Source: Doryteuthis pealeii (lineage: Eukaryota; Mollusca; Cephalopoda; Myopsida; Loliginidae). From it: a DNA stretch of 64,000 nucleotides. The position numbers were made by a program, and so were the translations under genes. The stretch is taken from contig CM042181.1 in the NCBI GenBank assembly GCA_023376005.1, forward strand, positions 24,285,468 through 24,349,467, given 5' to 3'. Below the pieces are notes generated by a model. It did no database searches, had not been told where the DNA came from, and worked only from the letters and a program-made list of their open reading frames with translations. The first letter of the stretch is position 1. The number at the start of each line of letters is the position of its first letter. Positions 1 to 11,668 of the stretch are shown here, piece by piece.

Positions 1-200
1 TCCTGACGTATTATCATACGATACCAACACCTCACGACCCCACGGCCATTCCTGACTTACGATCCCTCAGCCACTCCAGAGAACTATTACTATTATCTAC
101 GGCGACAACAACAACGTTTTCACACTCGTTATTTTAATAAACGATTTTTATCCAATTCATCTTGTCCATTATTCTTCTTTGCAAACCATACGCTTTTACG
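1..200. other. Unassigned sequence at window edge
   Basis: This stretch is somewhat more C-rich than its surroundings and contains an AATAAA-like hexamer near 136. It could be the end of an LTR or of a 3' untranslated region cut by the window edge, but no coding sequence or second copy in the window supports either reading. Confidence 0.2.
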
Positions 201-214
201 GATATCTTAAGATA

Positions 215-485
215 TATCATAAGTGATAGTTATCTCTAGGCCGCTGGTTCAATCCTGGTCAAAGGCCACAGTAACATAGAATAATTAACACAGCTTAACA
301 CTTGTACCCAGTCATGGTTAACGGAATGAGAACATACTACCCCCGTGGATTGAAGGCTCTCGATTGCAAGAAGATTCCCGAATCCGACAAGAAATATCTG
401 AAGAAGACCGGAGGTCATATCGGTCGAAACATTGTGCAGATAAAGATGAGAACAATAGTTCGAATAATCCAAATAATACAATGGA
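215..485 (+). repeat. tRNA-derived SINE, family E (my label)
   Basis: A B-box-like element (GGTTCAATCC, near 246-255) gives the 5' part a tRNA-like look. The 3' domain has the form CTGAAGAA, a short stem (GACCG pairing CGGTC), then GAAACATTG, followed by a tail with AATAAT. The same 3' domain recurs near 6628-6672 and, more decayed, near 7785-7880, which is why I treat it as a dispersed family. The open frames across it are not protein genes. The A box is not clear. Confidence 0.55.
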
Positions 486-489
486 ATTG

Positions 490-879
490 AGGTTTACAAC
501 TTTACAAACAATTTCGAAAGTATCTTTTCTAAATCAAAGTATTGCAAAACATAAAACGAAAACCATAGATTTGTTAAAATTTTCTTTGCTATTTCAATGT
601 TTCACTCAAAGTATATTAATTCCAGAATAACAGCGAAATCAATAAGAGAAATCTTCAAAAGGGACAGCGGAATAAAAACAATCTTTTCTCGTGAAGAAAA
701 AGAAAGATTAAAAGTTCCCATTGTTCTTCCACATTCCAAATGCCAATCGTTGCACCCGGATGTAGTGAGACTAATATATTTTTATAGTAACAACGTTTGG
801 AATTTCTTAATTTGTTGAGAATTATAAACTGAATACTTTATTCAAGTCATAGGAGTATACTATTTTCATTTTCTTATCT
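490..879. other. No recognisable feature
   Basis: AT-rich sequence between two repeat fragments. Two short open frames cross it, but neither has a recognisable motif and both look like chance. I see nothing supportable here. Confidence 0.5.
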
Positions 880-965
880 GTGGATTGAATAAAAGGTTCG
901 GTTCGAAATTTCCAGAACCTGAGAAAAACCGGTTATACAAAAACCGAAACGTTATAACTATATCA
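880..965 (+). repeat. Family E repeat fragment (3' domain)
   Basis: It contains GGTTCGGTTCGAAATTTCC, then a CTGAGAA box, a short GGTT/AACC stem and CCGAAACGTT. The first part resembles 7728-7745 and the second resembles the 3' domain of the SINEs at 215-485 and 6410-6700. It is a fragment without a tRNA head. Confidence 0.45.
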
Positions 966-2784
966 ATATATATGTGCATATTATGTTTTATTTTATACAT
1001 ATGACAAGAAAAATGCAGCTGTGTTTCCAAAGATTTAGTAAGATGTCAGTGATGCTTTTTTCTGTTCCATTGAGACGTGTAATCCCCTTTGTTGGATTTC
1101 ACAACTTTCTAGAAAATGGAAATAAGCCGAAGACACAAAATGTTAATTCACTGATGTTAAATTTAAATGAAATGAACGATAGTTGGTTAAATATCGTTCC
1201 CTCGTCTCGTATAGCTATGAAGATAATTCACGATGAAGTAATAAAACGGATATTTATTGCCTGAACAAACTTATTAGAAGAAAATACAAAATATGACAGA
1301 AAGATCGCATGAGCTTCGGTTCATGCGTAACTTCCCACGTTAAAAAAATCTTGTGTCGCATCCTGATCTGGTGGGAGCTTAAGGTAAATACCAAACCTTA
1401 CGAAGATCATTACGCAAACCGTCTACATAATACCAAGTCTTAGCCCTTTGCTGTAAAGTACTTTATTGTTAGCCCGAACAATTATTTATATGTACTAGTA
1501 TACCGAAACATTCTATGTTCCAGTATACAACATTAAGACAGATTGAGAAATTTAAATTTCTATTTTCAAACTATTTTTTCTTTATAAACTTATTCATTTG
1601 GAACAGGAAATTAATTGAAAGAAAAAAATAATAATGAAACTAAAAAAATACATCTTAATTTTCTTTCACACAACTTTTCTTTAATAATCTTTCGAATTAG
1701 AAAATAATTGAAAAAAAAATTAATATAACATTTGAATAATCACGTGTCCTAAAATTTGGAATATATTTCATAACGTAAGTTTGTAAAAGTTCTCGTTGGC
1801 AAGTCTTTATATTATCAGTTCATCTGTGTGGTTTCTAAACCATCAATTTTACATAATTCATTTGACTTCAGTGTGTCACATTTGGGTAAATAGAGAAACA
1901 AGTGAACTATAAATCAAGAGGTTTCCGCTACATGATCTTCCAACTATATCTAAGCATCGAATTTATGTAATATGTATAATGTTAAATCTTTGTTTTTTCT
2001 ACAACTAGATTACATACGCATACATCCAATTACATATATACACACGCGTGCATTTAACTCTGAATATAAATATGCATATGATTGTAAGATTGTAATATTC
2101 ACTCAAGTTTTTTTTTAATCTGCTTATGTATACATTATATGATACCGTAAATGGCTTTCATTAGTCATAACTGATAATAGATATGGCAGCCGTTTTTGCT
2201 TGGAAGGTACTTTCGCTTGGAAAATATTGCTTTGGCATTGTTTACAGTGTGTTCTCTTCGATTTATCAAAACCTGATTATTTATTCCTAAGATTCCTTTG
2301 CTTGGTATAAATCCAGCAAGAATAGAGTACATTATCCTTGCGATTTGGTTTGCAGAATAAGCTTAAAAACAGTTACCAGTTTGGATGAGGAAAAACAAGT
2401 TCATGCCTTTTATCCATATATGACAGTGATGAAGTTTTAAACGAGGTTATCTTACGGTAAAAGTTGTTATCTGTTACATCGCACCCTCAACGTTAAAATT
2501 CCAGACGCACCCAACATTGAATTAAGGTAAACTGAAAGTGAATATTCTCAAGTAGGTTGTAAGTTTGTTTTTAATACAAAAGATAAAGCTACAATCTAAC
2601 CCAGATTTCTTTGTATTAAATACTAATTTTTACGAACCTGAACATGTAATCATTACAAATAATAAAAGTGTTGATGTAACACGTTGACTATGTATTGGTA
2701 CACATATGTACCACTATATATATTACTGATGTAAGTAGTGGTACATATATGTATAATTACAACTATTTCACTTACTTTTTTTAA
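966..2784. other. AT-rich intergenic DNA, nothing recognised
   Basis: Long AT-rich stretch with scattered short TA/CA runs. A small inverted repeat (CGCATGA / TTCATGCG) lies at about 1307-1326. Near 2698-2755 there are repeated copies of a GGTACA-type palindromic motif. An open frame of 96 codons at 974-1264 has no recognisable domain and I do not regard it as a gene. Confidence 0.5.
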
Positions 2785-2990
2785 AAACTATATTTGTTTA
2801 TTTCCTATAACTCCAATCTAAACAAAGGAGAACCACTCTTAACTGATAAATTATTTATTTATTTTCCCATTAAACTAACCCTAAACCAGTCTTCTTTTTT
2901 CCTAGTAGTTCAATAAATAAATAATTTTTCAGTCGCGAGTGGTTCCCCTTTATCTATGTTGGAGTTATAGGAAATAACCAATATTTATAA
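2785..2990. mobile_element. Foldback MITE-like element
   Basis: Two arms of about 65-70 bp form an imperfect inverted repeat. The left arm begins TTATTTCCTATAACTCCAA (2798) and its reverse complement ends at about 2977. They surround a short centre containing CCCATTAAACTAACCCTAAA. The arms also share a CAGT-type motif and a TTATTTATTTATT tract near the centre. There is no open frame, so this looks like a non-autonomous foldback element. A related centre occurs inside the element at 9794-11666 (about 11075-11175). Target duplication was not resolved. Confidence 0.6.
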
Positions 2991-3189
2991 TATATACGTT
3001 CATAATAACATAGCATACTTCAGAAAGAAGGTGGAAACGATGAAAAATTATGTTTTAACTAAAACTTTTATTCAAAAAAGTGATATAAAAATGAAACAAA
3101 AATAGGAATCCATTCACAGCCAAATATCAAAATAATAAAGATTTGTATGCAAATAATTTTCTAATGACATTTCTATTGAGACAATGGAA

Positions 3190-3720
3190 TCATTATTTAC
3201 ATGCTTTTTTGGCAAAGCATAGATAAGGTTGTCCTTCACATTGGTCACATAACTATGAATATTACTTCTTGCAAAGTTTTTCGTAGTATCCACGGCATCT
3301 TTTTCTTGTTTTACAAATCAAATTTTTGATAAAGTAAATTTGGCAATGTCAGTGAGAAGAAACTGCCATTTGAATAAATGTAGGCAACGTGTTAATTAAA
3401 CAGATGAACCGCGTGTGGTGGTAATGTCATAGATTACGAAACCGCCTTTTGCGCAGGCGTTGTAAGGTGTAACTGACTCTACTGACACAATGACCAAGAA
3501 GGTGTGGTGGCTGGTTTTATATTTTTAGATAGGTAAGTTAATAGGTTGGTGTGTAATGAGGTTATAAAGCACATGTCTATAAACACGTAGACAAGATACA
3601 TTCAAATCTGAATTGACCTATCCATTAAATGTCACTGGAGATTCGTCCGTGTACATTACTTTAAAAAAGTCAATTTTAATTTCTTGGTCAAATATTGACG
3701 CCTTAAGATATTTCAAGAAT
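3190..3720 (-). pseudogene. Possible decayed piggyBac-like transposase
   Basis: Read on the minus strand, about 3196-3315 gives a cysteine-rich stretch with KKRCRG-like, CDQCEGQPYLC and basic residues, interrupted by stops. It resembles the C-terminal cysteine-rich domain of piggyBac transposases. About 300 bases upstream on the same strand (near 3610-3660) is YTDESPVTFNG, similar to the DES-M-FKG region around the first catalytic aspartate of that family. The intervening protein is not readable. Stops and frameshifts mean no function. The assignment rests on two short similarities and could be wrong. Confidence 0.35.
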
Positions 3721-3866
3721 CGGTTGCTTATGAGATGTTTTTACAGATCCTAATCCCAAAAATATTCTACGCCTTTTATCCTTCTGGATTCTCTCCTTTT
3801 CAGACTTCTGTCAAAAGTGGCGGTTTCGCTATAATTCGCTTTAGTTTATGTTCATTTATTTCCCTT

Positions 3867-4016
3867 TATATGAAGCTTGACTCGGAAGAGATGTCTCTGA
3901 AGTGTGAAGCACTTCTGAATATCGTGTTAACGTTCAATGGACAACAGATCTTTTGAACTTTTTCTGACGTGCCTCTGATATATAGAAGACAGATTAATGT
4001 ATTAGGTTTCTGGTTA
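3867..4016 (-). pseudogene. Penelope-like or related retroelement C-terminal fragment
   Basis: One minus-strand frame of about 48 codons reads through LLYIRGTSEKVQKICCPLNV and on to FRDISSESS before a stop. The pattern of SEK, then a basic helix, then LNV...F.S...LRD is the linker seen just before the GIY-YIG endonuclease of Penelope-like elements. The endonuclease itself is not visible downstream. It is a short fragment and may belong to another RT-bearing element. Confidence 0.35.
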
Positions 4017-4319
4017 TTGTCCTCGCCCATTTTATCTCTGCTTGTGGAAGATGATGTAATGCTTCCAGGATAGGTGGACGTTACGCTGAAGAGTATTTCT
4101 TATATCCAGTGACTGCGTGTGTAGAGGGGGATGCGCCGGCTATTTAATTTTTACAGCATCAATTTTTCAAATTTGAAATTTTTGAAGAGTGAAAATCTTT
4201 AAATACATACTAAAATCAAATTTTAGTTTTCACTTTATAACTTTATATATATCTTGAGAGAAGTCCTTTGGAAAAAATTTCTTTCATTTATTTATTCATT
4301 TTTTTCATTAATTCTTAAC

Positions 4320-4320
<1 letters not shown>
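4017..4320. other. No recognisable feature
   Basis: Mixed-composition sequence grading into AT-rich DNA, bounded on the right by a (TA)n tract. Nothing supportable. Confidence 0.4.
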
Positions 4321-4323
<3 letters not shown>

Positions 4324-4375
<52 letters not shown>

Positions 4376-4380
4376 ATATA
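4324..4380. repeat. (TA)n microsatellite
   Basis: Nearly uninterrupted TA dinucleotides with one phase slip near 4363. Confidence 0.95.
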
Positions 4381-4771
4381 CGATGTGTGTGTTTTACACG
4401 GGCGTATTATCCTGAGGAAAAGTTGCTTTGAAACCAATAGTAACAATCACCTTTTAATTGTATAGTACACTATAACAAATACATACATACATAATATGTG
4501 TGAGTTAGCACACAAGATGCATATTAAAAACTGAAGTTTGTATTTACCAAGATATAAAAGAATGAATAGAACGTTAATTTTCTTCAAAATCGTCACATTG
4601 GCATTCCAGTGAGTTTTCCATTAGTCAAAGCACTTTTAAAACAATTTGACACAATGTGAAGCTATGCTTTTTTACTTTTGAGATGAATGTTCAGTTTAGG
4701 TAAAAGAAAAAGTTGCACGGGGCTGGTTTGGTGAGAAAAATATATCGCTTTAAAAGTTTAGAGACTGGCTT

Positions 4772-4886
<115 letters not shown>

Positions 4887-4889
4887 ACA

Positions 4890-5550
4890 GCTGAGTAGCT
4901 TGTGTAATAAAATAATCATATTTAGATGTCTAGACGATTCAGTGCCAATTTGAATATATATAAGATGGGGACCAAGAGAATGAGAAATAGATATGAATAT
5001 AGTGATAGAGACAGAGAGAGAGTTCAAGTGCGTGATTTGTATACCGAGACGGAAATCTGAGCCTTTCCTGACAACTCAACCATTTGCCGTAGTCAGCCAA
5101 TCACAATTCATCACGTCGTGGGCGGTGTCAACAGTGGAGAAAACAAGGACGGCTGAATCCCAACGCGTTGGGTCATCGAGTACACTTCACTCGTTAAGGT
5201 GCAGCGTTTCCCATTCTGAAATTACAGATGGTAATGTCGTGTGAGTAGGGGTGGAGGATAGAGGTTGGTATCGGGAGGGTGTGGAGTGAAGTGAATCACA
5301 GCCGTGACAAAATAATCAGGCGAGGAAAATCGCCCCAAAAGACCACTTTTTGATTTTACCCCACCAAAATAGAATACCCGTTAGATCAATTGCAGATGAT
5401 GAGATAGAAACGAGACACATGCGTCCAGGTCATTTGGTGCCATAGGTGTTGTTTCTATAAAGTTGATGACGCACATCCTTAAAACAGACACACACACAAA
5501 TATCTATATATCTATGTGTGTGTGCGTGTGCGTAAAGATATATAGATTAA
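4890..5550. other. Non-repetitive, less AT-rich segment
   Basis: From about 5040 to 5340 the sequence is richer in GC and CpG than its surroundings, and has a CCAAT box (5097-5101) and an 83-codon open frame without known motifs. It could hold an untranslated exon or a regulatory element, but there is no splice or start evidence. The end has short CA/TG runs. Confidence 0.3.
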
Positions 5551-5555
5551 AAAAA

Positions 5556-6015
5556 ACGGCTGGTTGTGATGAAATGATTAGCAAATCAGTTAGTAGTGAG
5601 TTTGATCCTCACTAAGTGTTTCATTTCTGACCTAGTGCTAAAACAAAAGGTAGAAAAATAGGCACCTTGTCGTGGTATACTGGTTAGCTAGCTGATATTG
5701 TACTTAATATCCTCTATGTCCGCAAATGTATTTACCTTATCAAATTTATATTGATTTCATTTCGGGGGAGGGGGTAATGATCAGGAAAACTCAAATTAGT
5801 TTTAAGATGTGATTTGTAATATTAAAGTTAAAATTGATTTAAAGTTAAAATTTGTCACTAATTTTCTTAATATTCTAAATGAATATAAAATATTTTATTT
5901 TGTTTATTTTGTTACCAGCAAAAACGGACACCTGTTCGGCTTTCAGATGATTGTTAGTGAATTCAATTCTCACTGAGTGCCCCAATACTGCCATATAGCT
6001 TTGTGATGAATTATT
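5556..6015 (+). repeat. Cluster of tRNA-like SINE heads (family D)
   Basis: Three tRNA-like pieces occur in tandem. At 5561-5615 there is a head with a B box in GTGAGTTTGATCCTCAC. At 5662-5710 there is GTGGTATACTGGTTAGCTAGC, an A-box-like start. At 5936-5985 there is a further head with GAATTCAATTCTCACTGAG. The same head form opens the repeats at 33628 and 59261. They are fragments, not intact tRNA genes. Confidence 0.5.
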
Positions 6016-6120
6016 CTTAGTTTGATAAATGACAATACAGTAAATAAAATCTTATCCGGTTTCACACTCTAGTATAATGTTACCTGTCTTTTTTTAACTT
6101 AAATTAATGAAATAGATCAC

Positions 6121-6390
6121 TAATTATGATTGAGTCTATTCTAGTAGTGACTACCTCAAGCGGATTTAAAAGGTTTGAATTCAGTTTTCCTTCTCCTAGA
6201 CCGGTTGCCTAACCAAGATTAAAGAGCTCAGTCTGCCCTTCTATTTACCCATAGCTGGAGAGAGAGAGTAGTTGGATTCATACCTTTCCCAAGGCATGAA
6301 TCTGTGTGAACTGTAGCTTCGTCCAAGATTTGAACTAGAGTCGACGAGTCCATTTCTTACGACTCGAACCATTATACCACGCACCTCCAG
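6121..6390 (-). repeat. tRNA-derived SINE, family A
   Basis: On the minus strand this begins with GTGCGTGGTATAATGG (A-box-like) and has a B-box-like GAGTTCAAATC. The body carries CTATGGGTAAATAG, then CTTTAATCTTGG, CAACCGGTCTAGGAGAAGG and GAATTCAAACC. A 3' part ends in AGAATAGACTCA. Colinear copies lie at 26276-26545 and 27926-28140, both on the plus strand, and a partial copy at 25626-25712. Confidence 0.75.
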
Positions 6391-6409
6391 CACTATGATC
6401 CTGGTTATA

Positions 6410-6705
6410 TTAACAAATGTCTTGCAATTAAAGTTTATCTAGTTAAGAAGTGGTCGTGAGTTCAGTTCCAGGTTCAGGCAGTACATGAAACGTCATATAT
6501 TTGACTTCTCAGGGACGAATTGAGTATTATGAACTATTTTCAAAACATGGACAAAGCAGAATTGAATAATGGGTTTGGTCGAGACCAACGAATTTTCAGA
6601 AGGAAATAACAGATACCTGAAAAAGGCTGGTGGGTATAATGGCCGAAACATTGCGACTGTAATAACGATGAGGACAACTAATTAAATTACACCAGAAATA
6701 ATAAT
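6410..6705 (+). repeat. tRNA-derived SINE, family E
   Basis: It has a B-box-like GAGTTCAGTTCCAGG near 6451. The 3' domain is ACCTGAAAAAGGCTGG, a loop, GGCCGAAACATTGCGAC and then AACGATGAGGACAAC. This is the same 3' domain as at 215-485. The tail is A/T-rich. Confidence 0.6.
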
Positions 6706-7294
6706 GTTAATCTCTCATCAGAAATTCAAAGAAATAATTTTCGGACAGTTTCGCTTGTTTATTATTATGATTTCTTTTTTTACTCATATTATTCTTCATC
6801 TTTTCAATCCTATATATTTTTTTGCAACTTATTCAGGTTGTCACTTTCACAACAAGAACAAATGAGCTCTTGGATAGATTCGAACTCACGTTCTCAACTT
6901 ATATACTCTTAACACTGCTATTGCATAAAACTCAATAACAACAAATATAGCAGAGACCAATGGGAGACAGAGTTATTGAATAGTTTTATAGGTGTTATTT
7001 AAACTTCTATAAAATCCATGTTTTCGTAGTTGAGGTAATATAGCAGCTGTAGAGACAGAATATAATCGGAAAATAATTATTTGTTCTTGTTTCCTACGCA
7101 CGCTGTTCCTCGTTGACACAGAAATTATAACCTGAATGAATTAATAAAAATTAGAGTTTCAATTTAAAATCGTCGGTCAATCTAAGTAAAATTAGAAATT
7201 GATTTGATAATTATTGACAGATCAAACTACTTCTCATTATCTCCGGAATTAAACAACGTGATATTCTATAATCTACTAGAGCTTAAGTCTCCAA
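6706..7294. other. No recognisable feature
   Basis: AT-rich intergenic DNA. A segment near 6866-6900 has a tRNA-like inverse B box (GATTCGAACTC), which may be a worn SINE head on the minus strand. Confidence 0.4.
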
Positions 7295-7900
7295 GTTATC
7301 ACCAATAGCTGGCGTAATGGTTGTGAGTTCAATTCCTGGATCAGGTAGGACAGGAAAGGTCATTTACTCTAATTCAACAGTAGAGACAAGTGACATTTAA
7401 ATTAGATACAAGTAGATATCTTGTATACTGGATCATACAATATTCAGTATACTAGTACATCCAAATGCAGTTTGCGCCAGACATAGAGGAACTTTCAATA
7501 GAGTGCTAAAACATCGAGGTAGACGGTTCGTGCAATGGTTCCGTAATCTTCATAGTCTTACTAAGACTATGAAGATTACGGAACCATACCGATGTTCTAA
7601 AACAGCAATGTACAAATATTCTTGGATCAGCTCATTACTTTCTTCGAAAGGTAAGCTAGGCTAGTCTACAATATATCTTCAAAGCATAGACGGCGAAATG
7701 CGAACAATTTAACATAATTGATTAAAGGGTTCGATTTGAAATTTCTTGAATGTTACTGTCTTACGTTAGAACGTTACAAACACAGTAAAAAGATCGGAGT
7801 GTACAACGGCCAAAATTTAGTGGCTAAAGTAACAACCAAGATGAAGTTACTGAAGTGAATAATAATAATAATAATAATAATAATAGAAGAAGAAGAAGAA
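7295..7900 (+). repeat. Family E SINE copy, interrupted by a hairpin
   Basis: The head at about 7306-7345 has GGCGTAATGG and a B box GAGTTCAATTCC. A worn 3' domain lies at about 7785-7860 (ACGGCCAAAATTTAG, AACAACCAAGATGA), followed by (AAT)n and (AGA)n tails. The middle carries the perfect hairpin at 7535-7587 and GGTTCGATTTGAAATTTC, also seen at 897-917. Confidence 0.45.
7535..7587. repeat. Perfect 26-bp inverted repeat, 1-nt spacer
   Basis: Positions 7535-7560 are the exact reverse complement of 7562-7587, separated by a single C. The outer bases have further partial symmetry. The arms start ATGGTTCCGTAATC. No coding content. Confidence 0.95.
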
Positions 7901-9790
7901 GAATACGAGGAAGCGTTGAAAAGACTCGAACAAAAATGAAATTACCTAGAAACATGAAACGTACACGATATTCCATATATTTATTTCACAGTTTAACACA
8001 TTTTGGCATATCGTTTCTCAAGGTTCTTTAACTACCCCTTCCCCCTAAAAGATACAATAAAAGGTTTTTTGTTTTTTTTAAATAAGGTTATCCTCTAATT
8101 GTTTAGTTAGCGTTCATTTACCATAAATCAAAGGTCATTTTTCTTCTTGTTTGGGTCGAACACATCCTGGTATTTTTCCCAATATATACGAGTGAATAGA
8201 TCGTGCTCCATGACCCATATACATTTCGATTTGCCTGAAAATTCTTTTTATAATCCAGTGATATGATTGGGTGATGCTGGGGAGTGATGCGCTCAGCCGA
8301 GTGCCTTCGGCTCCAAGGATTTCTCCATCATCCGCCCCCACCTCTCCTCTTTTCTTTTTGCCGAATTTGACGTTTTGTTTACTTGGGCTTTTTCTTGTCA
8401 AAAGAAAACAACGGATAACTATCAAAGATGACGTTTTGTTCGAGGAACAAGAAAAACGCGATCAACACCATTTTGGTTGTGTCTGTTTTTGTTGTTTTTT
8501 TACGGGAAGAGAATGAGTCACGGGAAGAAAATAAAAATATACGAGAAATATATAAAAGCATATGGACACACACACACACATGTAAACATATGTGTTTGTC
8601 AATATGTATGTACATACAGTTTGTAAATCTGTACACATGACCCAAAATGAATATATCTTTACATATTTACTGTATGTAATCGTCTAGAAGCTGACCTCGT
8701 CTAAATATTCTTGATTTATAGTTACGAATGATTAATTTATAGAATTCATTTTTTAAAGCAAAAGTTTTTTTTATATTTTATATATCATTTGATTTGCTGA
8801 GGTGGAAAGTGTGTATACAATAATCCAAATTTCAAGAGTACACTAGTAAACTGCCTACACATATGCGCGCATGCACAAAGTAAAATCAATGTTTTTTTTT
8901 TGTTTTGCCCCCCCCCTTTTTTTTTTTTTGATTGGAACAGTCGTACTAAAAGTTTCCCGCAAATGATAACGATCTTCAGACGATGGTAGAAATGTAAAGA
9001 ATAAGTTTTTAAAACGAGTTTTAATTTTATTTTTAAGAAAAACATTTTACACTTTCATTTGCGGAAATCTTTGGTAATTAATGTTCGTTTTCTTTATAAA
9101 AATTATCAATTTTTTTTAGTAATTCTACCTTTTAATATTGAACCCTTTTCGCTTTGACCTGCAAGTTAGCATCGGTTTCATTTTGATAACTAAAAATCAT
9201 GAATTATTTTATAAAATATGTTGCTCTCCTTTGCACGTTTTTATTATTAAAATATCCAATATTCTATCTCAATATCCAATATTTTGATCTAAAAAAATTT
9301 AAAATGAATATATGCGCACAGGAAAGCAACTTTATACGCACACACCAGGACAGTATATAATCATGTTAATCTTGTTTATAGGTTGCCACTTGATTTGTGA
9401 TAATAAAATTATTGATGGTTAATTCCCGTCTTTCCTATTACGTGTGAATTTTTAACTTGCAAAATCTCTACTCGTGTATAGGTCAATGAATCTTTGAAAC
9501 CTATACACGAATATACACTGTGCATTTGTACACGTTCTTCTATGTATAACTAATTATTGATCTATCAAACAAATCGACCTGTCCATCTACAAACAAGGTT
9601 ACCAAACACAGCTCTGATTAAAATAAGCTTTTAAGACAATATATGCCAATTTGGCTGAAGGCGGTTTTATATACCGCCATGACATGAATAATTCAAATAT
9701 CATTGTTCGATTCAATGTAACAATTCACTTCACATTAATTTATTTCATTTTTATTAGTGATAAAAAAATTTATGTTTCTATACTAAAATT
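7901..9790. other. Intergenic DNA with homopolymer runs
   Basis: Mostly AT-rich. About 8260-8360 is C-rich and non-repetitive. Short CA runs occur near 8566, and a C8/T11 homopolymer junction near 8908-8930. Overlapping open frames of up to 96 codons on both strands at 8135-8645 lack any recognisable domain. Nothing supportable as a gene. Confidence 0.4.
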
Positions 9791-9793
9791 GTA

Positions 9794-11666
9794 GGTACCA
9801 CCAATTTGACCCTGTGCAATTTACCCCCCCCCCCTACATTTAACACAATGAAAAATCTTGAAAAATTTTTTTCCATTCGAAATAAAAAAAACATTGAACA
9901 AACTCCTGATGATTTTTTAAATTTTTTATCAGCTTACGAAAATAATGAAAATTATGATTGAAAAACAATGTTTTCATTTTTGCACTGTTAAATCAACTGA
10001 AATTTAACGTAGCTAAAAACAAGTTACGATAAGAGGTTTTTTTAAAAAAATTCTATGAAAAATCAATTAATGGTCCGATTTTCACGAAAATTTCCATAAA
10101 TGTTTACCATTGGATGTAAATACATCTGAAATAGTTTTTTTCTAAAATATATTAGGGGAAATATTTTTTTACGAGGTCTATCACCCACCCCCTATTTTAT
10201 TTTATGAGATAAAAAAAATGACGTGGAAAAAAATGTTGTACTTTTTTTTTCTATAAAGATAAGAGTTTGAATAACTATATCAATGAAATTGTATGAATGT
10301 ACGAGGTGTAGTTTTTTTAGAAAAAAATTAATGAAATCGGAAATAAAAAGTGAAAAAAAATGTCATAATATTAATATTTGAAAACTTGTCTTTGCTTATG
10401 TAATTGGTATGTACTATTAAACTGTCAAAAAAAAATTATTTTTTAAGAAATTAATTTTTACGAGATTTTCAATCTTTTGTGTTAAAATATTTTCATTTTT
10501 TGCGTGAAATAAATTAAATATTTGTTTTTTTTTTCTGCGGAAAAAAAATCGATTTTTTCACGGATATTCAAAAATATGATTTTTAGATTTTAGGTGAACT
10601 AAAAGTTGGCCCGATCCGAGCTCGATTAATATTTTTAAAAGAATTTGTAATTTTTATTGTTGAATAGTAATTTTTGGTTCTTAGAATATACGGAAAGGCA
10701 AAACCGACATATTTGTTTTACAAAGAGACGAGACGCTTCTGAGTAACAACCGAAGTTTGTTTTTCTTTGTTCAAAAAAGTTAAATAAAATAATTTTTTTT
10801 TTCGCTATTAGAATACAAAGTAAGTATACAGGATCATTTTATCAGTTTTTCTCTTAGAAAAAATATTCAAATTTTCATTTTATTTCATTTTCGATTTTAA
10901 AAAGTAATACCAAAACTGAAGACATTTTTTAACGTCAATTTCACGGTGACATTTTACTATTAATTTTTTAAAAGATTTTATCCATTTTAAAAGTAAATTT
11001 TGGCTATACTTGCAAATCATTCGGAAAATTAAAACATATTACAGGGTGACCCAGAAAAAAAAAGAGAACCCAATTTATTTATTTAGTTTCCCATTAAACT
11101 AACCATAAACTCCAACCCCTAACCATAATTCCCAACTCTAGACCCTAACTCTAAACCCCAACCCTAAAGCCCCTAGTTAGAATTTCGTCGTTCATAATTT
11201 TCATTATTTTCCTAAGCTGAATTTTTTTTTTTTTTTTTAATCATCAGGAGTTTTTAAAACGTTTCTTCTTTCGAATGCACAAAAACATTTCTAGATAATA
11301 TTTCAAGATAAAAAAAAAAGAATATCTTAAAAATTGTTGAAATATTGAATATGCACAAGATAAAAAGGTAAATTAGAGTTATCTATACTTTTACTGGTTA
11401 ATCGTAAAAGGGAAATAATTTGTAACTTTTCTGTCTATATTACGGTCTGAAAATTACCCTTTCGCATGTAATGCGGGTAGGTTTGTTTATTTTTTAAGAT
11501 AACGATGTAATTTTTCCCAATCGGATAATTTGATCTTTGAATTAACTATTTTTCTTTGTAACAACCCTGTACGATCTTTTTTTTTTTTACGAGATCTTTG
11601 ATAAACAAAGTTCGGAAATATCTAAATCCGTTTTATTCAAGATGGCCTAAACGGTTTGGTGGTACC
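9794..11666. mobile_element. TA-flanked non-autonomous DNA transposon
   Basis: It begins GGTACCACCAATT after TA at 9792-9793 and ends TTTGGTGGTACC before TA at 11667-11668. This gives terminal inverted repeats of about 12 bp with a TA duplication. The interior is extremely AT-rich with C-runs near 9821 and has no open frame. TA duplication fits the Tc1/mariner/pogo group, but no transposase is visible. Both ends and about 200 bp of each flank match the short element at 14151-14501. A fragment resembling the foldback element at 2785-2990 lies at about 11075-11175 inside it. Confidence 0.7.
11075..11175 (+). repeat. Half copy of foldback-type repeat, CTAACCC-rich
   Basis: It has AATTTATTTATTTAG then CCCATTAAACTAACC, as in the centre of the foldback element at 2785-2990. 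It continues into about ten loose CTAACCC/CTAAACC-type heptamers. It is either a nested insertion or an internal part of the larger element. Confidence 0.45.
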
Positions 11667-11668
11667 TA

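Noticed and set aside
1303..1330. Bacterial-type hairpin terminator or riboswitch near 1303-1330
   Set aside because: A 7-8 bp stem in AT-rich eukaryotic DNA with no gene upstream; chance is sufficient.
11075..11175. Interstitial telomeric repeat
   Set aside because: The heptamers are irregular and do not form a pure TTAGGG/CCCTAA run; the piece aligns better with the foldback element's centre.
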